From NCBI RefSeq assembly GCF_000016165.1, contig NC_009253.1, forward strand, positions 2,824,332 to 2,888,331: DNA of 64,000 bases, given 5' to 3'. The DNA comes from Desulforamulus reducens MI-1 (GTDB taxonomy: Bacteria; Bacillota; Desulfotomaculia; Desulfotomaculales; Desulfotomaculaceae). This document shows positions 32,872 through 41,644 of the stretch, piece by piece; positions within the stretch are counted from its first letter, which is position 1, and the number at the start of each line of letters is the position of its first letter. Under the pieces are notes generated by a model. The model searched no databases. It saw nothing but the letters and a program-made list of their open reading frames with translations, and was not told the DNA's origin. The translations under genes were made by a program, and so were the position numbers.

Positions 32872-34713
32872 CTTAGATACGGAAAGTAAAGTTTAAAAAC
32901 CCAATAACATCAAGGTCTAATAACCATTTTTTGTTGTAAAAAATTTGACAGAAAAAGAGGGTACACCGCCCCTTCTACGGAATTGTTTAGCGTCCAAACA
33001 AAACATTCCAAAAGGATGGTGACCCTCTGAAATGATGGTATCACAATTTATTACCACAAATCAACTTGAAACTTTGACCCGTCAACAACGACGTGATTTG
33101 GAACGTAAATATCAGAAGAAATTACATTCTCTTCAACGCCTGACTAGCAAAAGTGATCTTCCGATTAGCTTTGACAATACTTCTGTAACTGCTTATGGAA
33201 ATTTTGGCATACTAGAGGCGTTTAAGCAAGCCATTGATTTCAAGGGTATGCTTAAAGGGGTTTCCCTTAAGCGACATCATAACTGTAAATACTCTGATAC
33301 AGGGTTGTTAGATACAATCATTGATGCCCTTTCCTTGGGATTATTACGGTTTTCTCATATGAATGCTCTGCAAACTGACCCTGGATACCAGAAAATTAAA
33401 GAAGTAACACAAGTGCCTGACGAAAGCACTTTGCGGAACTTTCTATCTCTTATCTGTGAGCAGGAGGCATTAAACCAATTGCCTCTGGTGAATCAGGAAA
33501 TGCTGTCCTTAAAGGCCAAATCCGATCAGCCCCGTGAAGTCTGGCTAGATATTGATGACAGTGTCCTCACTGTTTTTGGGAAACAGGAAGGATCAAAAGT
33601 CGGTTACAATCCTCGGTACCACGGGAGGCCTTCCTACAAGGTAAAGGTAGCATTTATCTCTGGAACTTGCGAACTAGTCAATGCCGGGTTATATAGTGGG
33701 AACGTCGCCAGCAATGGCCAATTTATGGAATTCCTTAAAGAGACATTAGAGATCTTAGCTGCCCAGAATATCCTCGTAAAAGGTATCCGCATAGATAAAG
33801 GTTTCTTTGATGAGGATAACTTTGCCTACCTGGAAGAACAGGGCATCGAGTATATTTGTAAGGCTAAACTCACCAGTAATATGAGAAAGGTCATTAAATA
33901 CCTTGATGACCAGAACCAGTGGCAGTCTTTGAGCAACCATTATGCTGCAGCAGAAATCACCATTCCATTACCTAAATGGTCCAAAGCCCGCAGGTTTGTA
34001 TTTATCCGTGAAACTCAAGAACCTAAGGCATGCGGCGATCAACTTAACTTTGACCTGAAGACATTCGACTACCAGGTGATAATTACTTCTAGTGACGAGC
34101 ACAACCCAGAGGAGGTATGGCACGAATACAATAAGCGTTGCAATATCGAAAACAAAATTGATGAACTCAAGGTTGGCTTAGGCTTTGAAAAAATGAGCCA
34201 AGCAGAGATGGATCGAAACAAAGCCTTTATGTGGCTCAAAGTATTATCGTATAACCTTCTCAACTGGTTTCGCTTGGCCTTATTGGATGGCAAAGACAGC
34301 CGTGCTGAAGTGCCCACTATCCGCCGTAAAATACTGAATGTACCTGGGAACATTGTAGGCAACAACCGTTACCGCCATATAAAGTTAGCCCCTAATCCCT
34401 GGCTGCAAAAGGCATTGAAGAATGCTAAGGAAAAATTACAAGAATTCCTTTGCATACAGGCATGGGTTGCCGTAAGTTCAGGTTAAACAAACTCGAGACT
34501 AATCGAATTAATCAAATATGATATCACTGATCCAAAAAAGATGGGTCTTATTAACTGCACCCTAAAATCTAGCTTTTTATTGGAGTATACAGCAGTGATA
34601 ACGCTTTCCGAGTGATTAGGCATTCAGGCAACATAGCAGCTCAAGCGGTATAACCAAAAATTGGTTATTTTGGAGCTTTAACTTGGCTCGGAAAGTTACT
34701 TTCCGATTTGAAG
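32872..34713 (+). mobile_element. IS1380-family insertion sequence (copy type 2) in a chemotaxis receptor gene
   Basis: 1842 bp with ends CTTAGATACGGAAAGTAA (left) and CTTCAAATCGGAAAGTAA (right, complement), 14 of 18 matching. One transposase gene and a flanking TTGAA duplication. It is oriented opposite to the gene it interrupts. The ends and protein differ clearly from the first IS1380 element, so the two are different elements. Confidence 0.88.
33032..34486 (+). CDS. IS1380-family DDE transposase
   Basis: 484 residues from an ATG following AAAGGATGGTGA. Family features are 'EVWLDIDDSVLTVFGKQEGS' (first Asp) with 'GYNPRYHGRPSYKVKVAF', 'NILVKGIRIDKGFFDEDNFA' (second Asp), and 'EYNKRCNIENKIDELKVGLG' (Glu). 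The frame is intact and the target duplication is exact, so the insertion looks fairly recent. Confidence 0.93.
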   Translation: MMVSQFITTNQLETLTRQQRRDLERKYQKKLHSLQRLTSKSDLPISFDNTSVTAYGNFGILEAFKQAIDFKGMLKGVSLKRHHNCKYSDTGLLDTIIDALSLGLLRFSHMNALQTDPGYQKIKEVTQVPDESTLRNFLSLICEQEALNQLPLVNQEMLSLKAKSDQPREVWLDIDDSVLTVFGKQEGSKVGYNPRYHGRPSYKVKVAFISGTCELVNAGLYSGNVASNGQFMEFLKETLEILAAQNILVKGIRIDKGFFDEDNFAYLEEQGIEYICKAKLTSNMRKVIKYLDDQNQWQSLSNHYAAAEITIPLPKWSKARRFVFIRETQEPKACGDQLNFDLKTFDYQVIITSSDEHNPEEVWHEYNKRCNIENKIDELKVGLGFEKMSQAEMDRNKAFMWLKVLSYNLLNWFRLALLDGKDSRAEVPTIRRKILNVPGNIVGNNRYRHIKLAPNPWLQKALKNAKEKLQEFLCIQAWVAVSSG

Positions 34714-35384
34714 TTGAATTGTTATTTTATCGGATGATTTTATTCTCTCACGAATAGCTTTTAATTAGTTTATTTCTGATTTTTGTTCTAAAGTACTTAC
34801 TATAGCTCCATTTGTAAAAATTGTTATATCCGAGTCCGATGTTTTTTTAACCTCACTTAGTAATTCTTTTGTTATATAACGACCATATATTAACAGACCG
34901 GGCGGTTCTCCCCCGCCTTCGTTATTCTTAACATTAGCCACGGTAATAATAGCCGGACCTTTATCCGTAAGAAAAATGCCGTTTATAAAATCTAAGGTTT
35001 TAATCTTGTTGGTTATGTCAACTGGTATTTCTGTGATTAAATCAAAAGGGGCATCTTTATTTGCAATGACGCTACCCTCTTTATCTGAAACAATAATAAA
35101 GTCACAGTCTTCATCTAAAAGGTTATTTTCTAACCAATTAATATCATGTTTTTTAAGGCTTCGTAACAAGCTGTCCACCGTGCATTGGCTACAAGTGTTT
35201 TCTCTAAATTCACTCCGAATTGTGCGATTAATTTCTGCACTACCTTGTTTTTGTTAGTTACTGTCTCCTGCTCCATATCCTTGATATTCTTATTTACTTG
35301 GGTGAAAATCATAAATAACCCAAGTAGTGTTGGAAGAATAATAAAGACGGCTAGAAATATAACTAGTTTCTTTCCTACACCCAT
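34714..35384 (-). pseudogene. Methyl-accepting chemotaxis protein, N-terminal sensor part
   Basis: ATG 35384 starts MGVGKKLVIFLAVFIILPTL, a first membrane segment. Then comes a CHASE4-like extracellular region, 'NLEKTLVANARWTACYEALK', which loses frame in a six-A run at 35149-35154 (seven A would restore it). The other frame continues 'KKHDINWLENNLLDEDCDFI' to a TAA at 34765-34767, beyond which 'LKAIRERIKSSDKITIQ' leads to the IS. Three separate lesions have accumulated: frameshift, stop and IS. Confidence 0.85.
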
Positions 35385-35571
35385 GTTTTTCCCCCTACTT
35401 TTATAATTTATTATTAGACGTAGGAAAAAAATGGTTTGTGTCAGTAAGAATTAATATTCCAATATTTAATTTAATCTAAATATTCTTCCTTATTGCCAGC
35501 AATACTAGTCTATCATTTAAGCTGCCAAGACCCAATGACCATGGACTATCCACATTCTTACAAAAGAGCAC

Positions 35572-36975
35572 CTAGAGTTTTTTCTGCTCTCCTAGGAGAA
35601 TTACGGTCACCCTGGTATTCTGCCCCGGGATGCTTTCAATATGCAAGTCACCCTGATGAAGATTAATAATCTCCTTAACAATTGCCAATCCCAGACCACT
35701 TCCGGGGCGGTTGGCATTGGCCTTGTAAAATTTTTCCGTTACACGGGGAAGGTCTTCCGACCGGATCCCTTCTCCGCTATTGACAAAGTCTATTTTAATT
35801 GTTCCCTCTGAATATTCTGTGCTAATCTGTACCTTACCACAAAATGGAGTAAACTTAACGGCATTATCCAATAAGTTAATAAAGACTTGTTTCAAACGGT
35901 TTCTGTCTCCAGTTATCTCTGGCACACTGTCATTAAATTGGTACGGCATCTCAATTTTTTTCTGACGAACCCGTATGGCGTATTGCTGAATCACTTCGGT
36001 TAAAAGGGAGTTAATATTTATCTTTTCCAGGTTTAATTTAATACGACCAGACTGAAACCTTGAAAAATCCAAAAGCTCTTCTACCAAGCCGATCATCCGG
36101 TCTGTTTCCTTACAGATGATGTTCAGTCCTTCCTTCACTTCCTCCCTGTCCTGCAGTTCCTCACCGAAAAGGGTTTCGCCCCAGCCCTTGATGGAGGTAA
36201 GGGGTGTTCTTAACTCATGGGATATGGACGATATAAAATCATTTTTCATTTTATCGCTCTTAAGAATTTCTTCAGACATATAATTGAGAGTATCGGCCAG
36301 TTTTCCTACTTCGTCATCCTCCCTTTTTGTCGCTTTCACCGAAAAGTCTCCCTTGGCCATTTGCCCGGCAACCCGGGTCACTTCTTGCAGAGGAATGACA
36401 ATGCTTCTGGCTAGGACTAAGCTTACTCCCACAGCCAGGAGCACAACTAATAAACCCACGGTCACAGAAACAAGGGTTATCTTCAACACCACGTTATGTA
36501 AAGCTTCCAGGGAAACAACATACCGCAGAACCCCCACAGATCGGTTCCCATCTTTTAATGGGTTGGAAACAGCAAGAATTCTTTCCCCGGTGATGTCGTT
36601 TTTCCCCCTCCAGACCCCGGTTTTCCCTGCCAGGGCTTCCTTAAAGTCCGGTGAATCCACCCTTTGAGCCCGTGGAAAACCATTAGAATCTACCAGCACG
36701 TTCCCCTGCCAGTCTATGATCTCAATTCTAGCTGGTTCATCCTTGGGTAAAGTTTCCAATATTTTTTGGGCATTTGTTTTTAAATAAAAATTATAATCTC
36801 GTAGGTATTTATTATAAAAGTTCGCAGAAACAGTGGCACGGCTCACCAGTGCCTGCTCGGCACTGCCAAAGTAATATTGTCTTATGGTACCTATAAACAA
36901 ACCTTCAAGCACAAGCACAGTTAGAAAGATAACGATAACATAGTGCCAGACCATCCTTCTTTTAATGCCCTTCAT
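35572..36975 (-). CDS. Membrane sensor histidine kinase (PhoR/ResE-like)
   Basis: 467 residues from ATG 36975 (GGGGAGGAG upstream). Order: membrane segment (MVWHYVIVIFLTVLVLEGLF), extracellular sensor of ~130 residues, second membrane segment (LVSVTVGLLVVLLAVGVSLV), HAMP, 'ISSISHELRTPLTSIKGWGE' with the phosphorylated His, and an ATPase with N box 'INLLDNAVKFTP' and 'GSGLGLAIVKEI'. It overlaps the response regulator gene by 14 bases, so the two are co-translated. The signal is unknown. Confidence 0.93.
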   Translation of the reverse strand: MKGIKRRMVWHYVIVIFLTVLVLEGLFIGTIRQYYFGSAEQALVSRATVSANFYNKYLRDYNFYLKTNAQKILETLPKDEPARIEIIDWQGNVLVDSNGFPRAQRVDSPDFKEALAGKTGVWRGKNDITGERILAVSNPLKDGNRSVGVLRYVVSLEALHNVVLKITLVSVTVGLLVVLLAVGVSLVLARSIVIPLQEVTRVAGQMAKGDFSVKATKREDDEVGKLADTLNYMSEEILKSDKMKNDFISSISHELRTPLTSIKGWGETLFGEELQDREEVKEGLNIICKETDRMIGLVEELLDFSRFQSGRIKLNLEKININSLLTEVIQQYAIRVRQKKIEMPYQFNDSVPEITGDRNRLKQVFINLLDNAVKFTPFCGKVQISTEYSEGTIKIDFVNSGEGIRSEDLPRVTEKFYKANANRPGSGLGLAIVKEIINLHQGDLHIESIPGQNTRVTVILLGEQKKL

Positions 36976-37681
36976 TCTCAACTCCTCCCCGCCAGCGATA
37001 ACCATACCCCCATACTTTTTCTAACGTAGCGGGATTTGATGGGTCATTCTCAATTTTTTGCCTGATTCTGCGGATGTTCACATCCACAATTTTTAAATCG
37101 CCAATATAATGACGTCCCCAAATCTGGTTTAAAATATCATCCCGGCTAATGGCTTTATCTACATTGTGTAAAAACAACTTGATAATTTCAAATTCCTTAG
37201 GCGTAAGATCAATTTCTTTCTCCCCTTTGTAAAACTTCTTCTTGTCCAGGCAGATACAATAAATACCGGAGCATAGCCTGTTCTCAGCTTCCCCTCCTAG
37301 CTGAGTGTTAAAGGGCTGCAACCGTCTTATTAGTGCATTGATCCTGGCAATCAATTCCTTTGGACTAAAGGGCTTTACCACATAATCATCGGCGCCCAGT
37401 ACCAGTCCAGATACTTTATCCGCTTCCTGCCCCTTGGCAGTAAGCATAATGATGCCTAAGCCGGGATAGCGTTCCTTTAATATCCGACAAACCTCAAAAC
37501 CGTCAATACCTGGCAGCATTACATCTAAGAGAGCTACGGTAATGGGACCCGCTTGCTCTACTTTCTCCAAAGCTTCTTCTCCGCTGCAGGCCTCCACCGC
37601 CTGAAATCCGTTTCTTTTTAAGTTAACCCTAATAAAACTACGGATTGACTCCTCATCTTCCAGCACCAATATTTTTTGCAT
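36962..37681 (-). CDS. OmpR/PhoB-type response regulator
   Basis: 239 residues from ATG 37681 (GGGGATGG upstream). The receiver has 'ILVLEDEESIRSF', the phosphoacceptor Asp in 'TVALLDVMLPGIDGFEV' and Lys in 'DDYVVKPFSP'. The C-terminal winged helix contains 'KEIDLTPKEFEIIKLFLHNV', 'ILNQIWG' and 'VDVNIRRIRQKIEND'. It is the partner of the kinase gene it overlaps, with a lipoprotein gene directly upstream. Confidence 0.94.
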   Translation of the reverse strand: MQKILVLEDEESIRSFIRVNLKRNGFQAVEACSGEEALEKVEQAGPITVALLDVMLPGIDGFEVCRILKERYPGLGIIMLTAKGQEADKVSGLVLGADDYVVKPFSPKELIARINALIRRLQPFNTQLGGEAENRLCSGIYCICLDKKKFYKGEKEIDLTPKEFEIIKLFLHNVDKAISRDDILNQIWGRHYIGDLKIVDVNIRRIRQKIENDPSNPATLEKVWGYGYRWRGGVENEGH

Positions 37682-37717
37682 AGCACCATCCCCAATTGAA
37701 TCTGTTATCAACATTCT

Positions 37718-39070
37718 CTAGTACGGAGACGATATAAATTCAAATTGTTCCTTCACTTGCTCCTGTTTTAATAGCAATTCTTGATACTCCTGCAAAGGCT
37801 TACCGGAAAGCTTGTTCTCCTTTTCTGGGAATACACCCACAAACACCATTTGACCCTTTTCACCAAGAACAATGTATGGGGCCTGGCTTTTCTTGAACTC
37901 TTTTTCCTGTTCTTGCCATTTATTTTGGGGTACGATATGCAGAGTTAGCAATTTAGCCAAAGGCATTTTGCCTTTACCAATATAGTCAAACTCCACCCCT
38001 TTTTCAGGATTGTCCTCGATTTCCTTAACTGTAAATTTGCCGATCCAGTTCTGAGGAATAATAAATCTGTAACCAAATATGTAATTTGAGTATTCCTCCA
38101 GCACTGGAAGCAACCCATCTTTACCATCCCACTTGTACCACCTGTTCACCCAGGGTATTTCTGCCATTGCCATTTGTTCTGTACCCGGTGGCTCATACAT
38201 TATGCCGATCTCCATAACACCATCCTTGTCCACATCTTCGCTAGGAAGCGAATAGGGTTTAAAGGTACGGGATTGGCTGAAAACATTCCTTAGGGTATTG
38301 TTCTCTAAAAAAACTAACTGTGTAACTGCAGAATGGGCCCCCTCTCCGATATCTACAAAGATGCCTTTACGATCTTTACTGGCCTGCCCGATGACCACAC
38401 CCGCGGGGTAGCCTCCTTCATACTCCAGTTTAGCAGTTTGCTTCAGTTCCCCTGACACCGCCTGATATAGATGCAACTCAGCCGAGGGTATTTCCTTGTT
38501 ATTCCTAAAGAGTACTGCCAACTCGGCCTTACCGTCTTCGTCCAGATCCCCAGTGGAAAAGCTGTTATAAGTATATTGACCTATTCTTTTGGCTTTTTTA
38601 TCTTGAAAAGAATAAATTTCCAGTTCCTTTTCGTACCCGTCAGCTCCGGACCAGCCCACAAGCAATTCCGGTTTTTTATCACCGGTTACGTCCTGCAGAT
38701 CGCCATAATCAATGCTCTGCCCCAACCCTTTAATGTGATCTTGCAACTGCCATTTACCATCTTCTTTTTTCAATATTAAGGCTCCCATTTCATAGCCAGC
38801 CTGCAGATTTTTATAAAAAGCCAGTAACTCTTTGGAGCCATCGCCATCTAGATCCGCTTGCCTAAAGCTGCCTGTGCCGGAAGGCTTCAATGGAATTGTA
38901 AATTGAGACCCAGTGGGCAAGAATTGCTCTGCAGCCCGTTTCATCTCAGCCTGACTGACATCCATACTGGGTTGTTTAAGGAGTTCCATGGGGCTTTGCA
39001 TAAAGTTACAGCCAGTCAAAAGCGAACTAATTAGAAGTGCTGTAATTCCTGATTTGATTTTTCGAATCAT
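37718..39070 (-). CDS. FG-GAP-like repeat lipoprotein upstream of a two-component system
   Basis: 450 residues with a lipoprotein signal peptide (IKSGITALLISSLLTGC, lipid Cys at ~21). Acidic repeat segments of the FG-GAP/VCBS kind occur: 'ADLDGDGSKELLAFYKN', 'DLQDVTGDKKPELLVGWSGA', 'GDLDEDGKAELAVLFRN' and 'EDVDKDGVMEIGIMYEP'. It is exported and probably membrane-anchored outside the cell. Its gene ends 36 bases before the response regulator start, so it may modulate or be a target of that system. Confidence 0.85.
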   Translation of the reverse strand: MIRKIKSGITALLISSLLTGCNFMQSPMELLKQPSMDVSQAEMKRAAEQFLPTGSQFTIPLKPSGTGSFRQADLDGDGSKELLAFYKNLQAGYEMGALILKKEDGKWQLQDHIKGLGQSIDYGDLQDVTGDKKPELLVGWSGADGYEKELEIYSFQDKKAKRIGQYTYNSFSTGDLDEDGKAELAVLFRNNKEIPSAELHLYQAVSGELKQTAKLEYEGGYPAGVVIGQASKDRKGIFVDIGEGAHSAVTQLVFLENNTLRNVFSQSRTFKPYSLPSEDVDKDGVMEIGIMYEPPGTEQMAMAEIPWVNRWYKWDGKDGLLPVLEEYSNYIFGYRFIIPQNWIGKFTVKEIEDNPEKGVEFDYIGKGKMPLAKLLTLHIVPQNKWQEQEKEFKKSQAPYIVLGEKGQMVFVGVFPEKENKLSGKPLQEYQELLLKQEQVKEQFEFISSPY

Positions 39071-39327
39071 GTTTTTTCACCCTATTTCTATTTCTTAGTC
39101 TATGGGTTTAGTATATGATAACTTCTTTCTTAAAAAGTAACAAAATAGTTAAAGTTACTCCAAGAAAACTTTATCTAAAAACTACAAAAGACTTTAACCA
39201 CAAAAGTTAACGCCTTTCTATGTTTAACTGCAATTTAAAAATAAAATTTGAAAGAAGTCTATTCCATAATCTTCAGCGAGTTTTTTTTAATAAAGGGTTA
39301 ACAATAATGATAAGGGGGGTGTAATTT
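39071..39327. other. AT-rich upstream region of two divergent genes
   Basis: 257 bases between the divergent lipoprotein and 47-residue protein genes. Several AAGTTA / TTAACT-type pieces recur (for example near 39142, 39196 and 39216), which might be binding sites. No promoter could be fixed. Confidence 0.3.
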
Positions 39328-39471
39328 ATGTTTCATAACTATCATCGGCCTCATGGTGCAGCCTTTATGATTATGACATTGGCCTCAATAGCCATGACAC
39401 TTCCGTTTATGAGTTACATGAAACGAATGGCAAACTCCCTAGAAAAAATAGCAAACAAGAGATACTCCTAA
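39328..39471 (+). CDS. 47-residue small membrane protein
   Basis: ATG 39328 with GGGGGGTG upstream. A His-rich start (MFHNYHRPHGAAFMIMTLAS), one hydrophobic stretch and a charged end (LEKIANKRYS). A good terminator follows 8 bases after the stop. The strong ribosome site, gene-sized frame and terminator support a real gene. Function unknown. Confidence 0.65.
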   Translation: MFHNYHRPHGAAFMIMTLASIAMTLPFMSYMKRMANSLEKIANKRYS

Positions 39472-39478
39472 TTTTATT

Positions 39479-39504
39479 TACCGCCCCCGTGGCGGTATTT
39501 TTTA
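39479..39504 (+). terminator. Rho-independent terminator
   Basis: TACCGCC, a short loop and GGCGGTA, followed by TTTTTT. It ends the 47-residue gene. Confidence 0.85.
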
Positions 39505-40185
39505 CAAAAAAAATGGAAGCACTATAAGCAGGCGCACTCCCACAAAATTAAAATATTTTAAAATTGCAAACATTTAATTGTATAAATTAACTTTAAGGTT
39601 AACTAATAACTTTTAGTCCTTTATTAAAACCTTAACAATAAACAGTGCAATTTATATGCCAAAAATAAAAGTATGTTTTATAAGATTTATACATCATAAT
39701 ATAAAATTACTAAACAGCCCAATGATTTTGATACTCTCCCAATCATGCACCAGATTAGCCGCATTTCAGTGCTGGTAAGAGAGATTATGGAACACTTTCT
39801 AGTACCACTTTAGTACTCTTTTGCCATCCTAATGCACCAAATTGATACAAAAAACAGTTCAAAGAGACATTGATATCCATTAATTAAATAACCGACTCTA
39901 TACTAATTAAAATATTAGAAAATACTGCAGATAATCTTCTTTAAAAAGAGAGTTCCTAACTTCTCCATAACTTCCGGTGGAATGCCTATTCCCTCAGCCT
40001 GCACCACAAATATTACCTCATCTTTGTCAGTGTAGGTTCTCATCGCTAAACAACCGCCCCGTTGCATAGCTTCCAAGCCGGTTCAGGCTATATTAAAAAT
40101 AACCTTTCGAACTCCCTTTAATATTCAATATTGAAAGTTAAAATGATTTTATGTTTTTCATTTTCCTTTATTTATTTATCTTTAA
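39505..40185. other. Long intergenic stretch with a decayed kinase fragment
   Basis: About 680 bases, AT-rich. Apart from the histidine kinase remnant at 39925-40110, no gene or RNA is recognised. The segment 39505-39900 shows no usable frame. Confidence 0.5.
39925..40110 (-). pseudogene. Remnant of a histidine kinase ATPase domain
   Basis: On the minus strand one frame reads RKVIFNIA, a TGA stop, 'TGLEAMQRGGCLAMRTYTDK' and 'DEVIFVVQAEGIGIPPEVME' then 'KLGTLFLKK'. This matches the N box and G1 region of HATPase kinases (expected N-x-x-x-N-A-x-E-A-M and D-x-G-x-G-I). Key residues are changed and the start and end are gone. Confidence 0.65.
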
Positions 40186-40212
40186 TTGACATATTTCTAA
40201 TTCCGTTATAAT
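40186..40212 (+). promoter_or_regulatory. Probable promoter of the Fur-family / zinc ABC operon
   Basis: TTGACA at 40186-40191 and TATAAT at 40207-40212 with a 15-base spacer. TAATAA two bases on would give 17. It lies ~46 bases before the TTG start. A Fur/Zur-type operator was not clearly identified. Confidence 0.55.
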
Positions 40213-40257
40213 AATTAATAGTAGATAAGATTTATTCCTATTTGAGAAGGTGATTAT

Positions 40258-40698
40258 TTGTCAACAATACAATTATATATCCAACAGCTAAAGGAAAAGG
40301 GAGTAAAAGTAACCCCCCAGCGCCAAGCAATTCTCAAGGCTTTTCTAGATACCGAGAATAAGCATCCCAGCGCTGAGGAAATTCATCTTGAGGTTATCCA
40401 AAGCTTCCCAGGCGTTAGCCTGGATACTGTTTATCGGAATTTAAACATGCTGAAGCAGTTGGGGATTTTAAGGGAACTGAATCTGGGAGAACGGAGAGTT
40501 CGTTATGAGATGGGTAGCGATTCTCACCATCACCATCTTATTTGCACCCAATGTGGTGCGGCAGAGGAAATTCATTATTGCCCTTTGCAATTCTTGGAGT
40601 TAGACAAGAAAAATAAGTTTAAAATTCAAAGCCATCATTTTGAAATATTTGGATTATGTGAAAAGTGTTCAAATAAAGGAGGATGTTTTGATGAATAG
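40258..40698 (+). CDS. zur: Fur-family metal regulator (probable Zur)
   Basis: 146 residues from a TTG start with GAGAAGGTGA upstream. The winged helix contains 'LKEKGVKVTPQRQAILKAFL' and 'GVSLDTVYRNLNMLKQLGIL'. The metal-binding half has 'SDSHHHHLICTQCGAAEEIH' and a second Cys pair in 'GLCEKCSNKGGC'. It overlaps the zinc-type binding protein gene by 8 bases, so it is probably the zinc-responsive repressor of its own operon. PerR or Fur cannot be excluded on sequence alone. Confidence 0.85.
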   Translation: MSTIQLYIQQLKEKGVKVTPQRQAILKAFLDTENKHPSAEEIHLEVIQSFPGVSLDTVYRNLNMLKQLGILRELNLGERRVRYEMGSDSHHHHLICTQCGAAEEIHYCPLQFLELDKKNKFKIQSHHFEIFGLCEKCSNKGGCFDE

Positions 40699-41644
40699 AA
40701 TTATTGTCAGTTTTCTGGTGTTTTTCCTACTAACAGGTATCACTACAGGTTGTGGAACAAAACAAATACAAGAGAAGGATGACCAGAAGGATTTACTAAG
40801 AGTTTATACCAGTATCTATCCCCTTTATGATTTTGCCAAACAAGTGGGCGGTAACCACGTGATTGTAAAAAATATTATACCACCTGGATCAGAACCCCAC
40901 GAGTGGGAACCCAGCCCCCAGGATGTTGCCCAAATGACAGAAGCCGATGTCATCATTCTCAGTGGAACCGGTGTAGAACCCTGGGCCGATAAGATTATAA
41001 CCAGTCTGGATAGGCAAAAGATTACCGTTATTAATGCAGGCCAAAATATTCAATTAATCCCTGGAAGTATGCACCACCACGATGATAAAAATGCTGGAAA
41101 AGATGGGAATAAAGATCCCCATGTTTGGTTGGACCCAATTAATGCCAAAATAATGGTAGATAATATTTTAGCCGGTCTAGTAAAAACGGATATGAGGAAC
41201 AAAGCCTCTTATGAAGCCAATGCCCTGCAATTTAAGGCAGAGCTGGATAAACTCCATGAAGAGTATCAATCTGGTTTAGCTAATGTCAGCAAAAAAGAAT
41301 TTGTTACTTCCCACTCTGCCTTTGGTTATCTGGCCAAGCGCTATGGGTTGATAGAAATTCCCGTTCGGGGGATTTCGGCTGAAAATGAACCCAGCCCCGC
41401 AGATATGGCTGCCATCGTGGAACTTGCCCGGAAAAAAAACATAAACTACATTTTTTTTGAAACGCTGGTAAATCCAAAAGTTTCTGAGACAATTGCACGT
41501 GAGTTAAAGGCTGAAGTTTTGGTCTTAAATCCTTTGGGAGGGCTCTCGGAACAAGAACTGGCAGCGGGGGAAAATTATCTTTCTGTAATGCGGCATAATC
41601 TCAAAAATTTAAAAATTGCTCTGGGAGTTGGACAAAATGAATAA
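40691..41644 (+). CDS. znuA: Zinc-type ABC transporter substrate-binding lipoprotein
   Basis: 317 residues from ATG 40691 (AAAGGAGGATG upstream). The frame is open earlier but that start is inside the regulator gene. Lipobox at 'LLTGITTGCGTKQ'. The cluster A-1 features are 'SIYPLYDFAKQVGGNHVIVK', 'PPGSEPHEWEPSPQD', 'DPHVWLDPINAKIMVDNI' and 'FVTSHSAFGYLAKRYGL'. A His/Asp loop (MHHHDDKNAGKDGNKD) is typical of zinc binders. It delivers metal to the permease encoded downstream. Confidence 0.92.
   Translation: MNRIIVSFLVFFLLTGITTGCGTKQIQEKDDQKDLLRVYTSIYPLYDFAKQVGGNHVIVKNIIPPGSEPHEWEPSPQDVAQMTEADVIILSGTGVEPWADKIITSLDRQKITVINAGQNIQLIPGSMHHHDDKNAGKDGNKDPHVWLDPINAKIMVDNILAGLVKTDMRNKASYEANALQFKAELDKLHEEYQSGLANVSKKEFVTSHSAFGYLAKRYGLIEIPVRGISAENEPSPADMAAIVELARKKNINYIFFETLVNPKVSETIARELKAEVLVLNPLGGLSEQELAAGENYLSVMRHNLKNLKIALGVGQNE

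Larger units (their letters stand above)
32867..34718. repeat. 5-bp target duplication (TTGAA) flanking the second IS
   Basis: TTGAA at 32867-32871 and 34714-34718 flank the element. Joining the two chemotaxis gene parts at this repeat restores a single continuous frame (ITIQ-SYAHNN), which confirms the borders. Confidence 0.85.

Noticed and set aside
35130-35178. Programmed frameshift in the A-run of the chemotaxis receptor
   Set aside because: The gene also has a stop and an IS insertion, so simple decay explains the frameshift.
40080-40090. TGA in the histidine kinase remnant as another selenocysteine codon
   Set aside because: The position aligns to an ordinary residue of the N box, no SECIS-like hairpin follows, and the gene is truncated at both ends.
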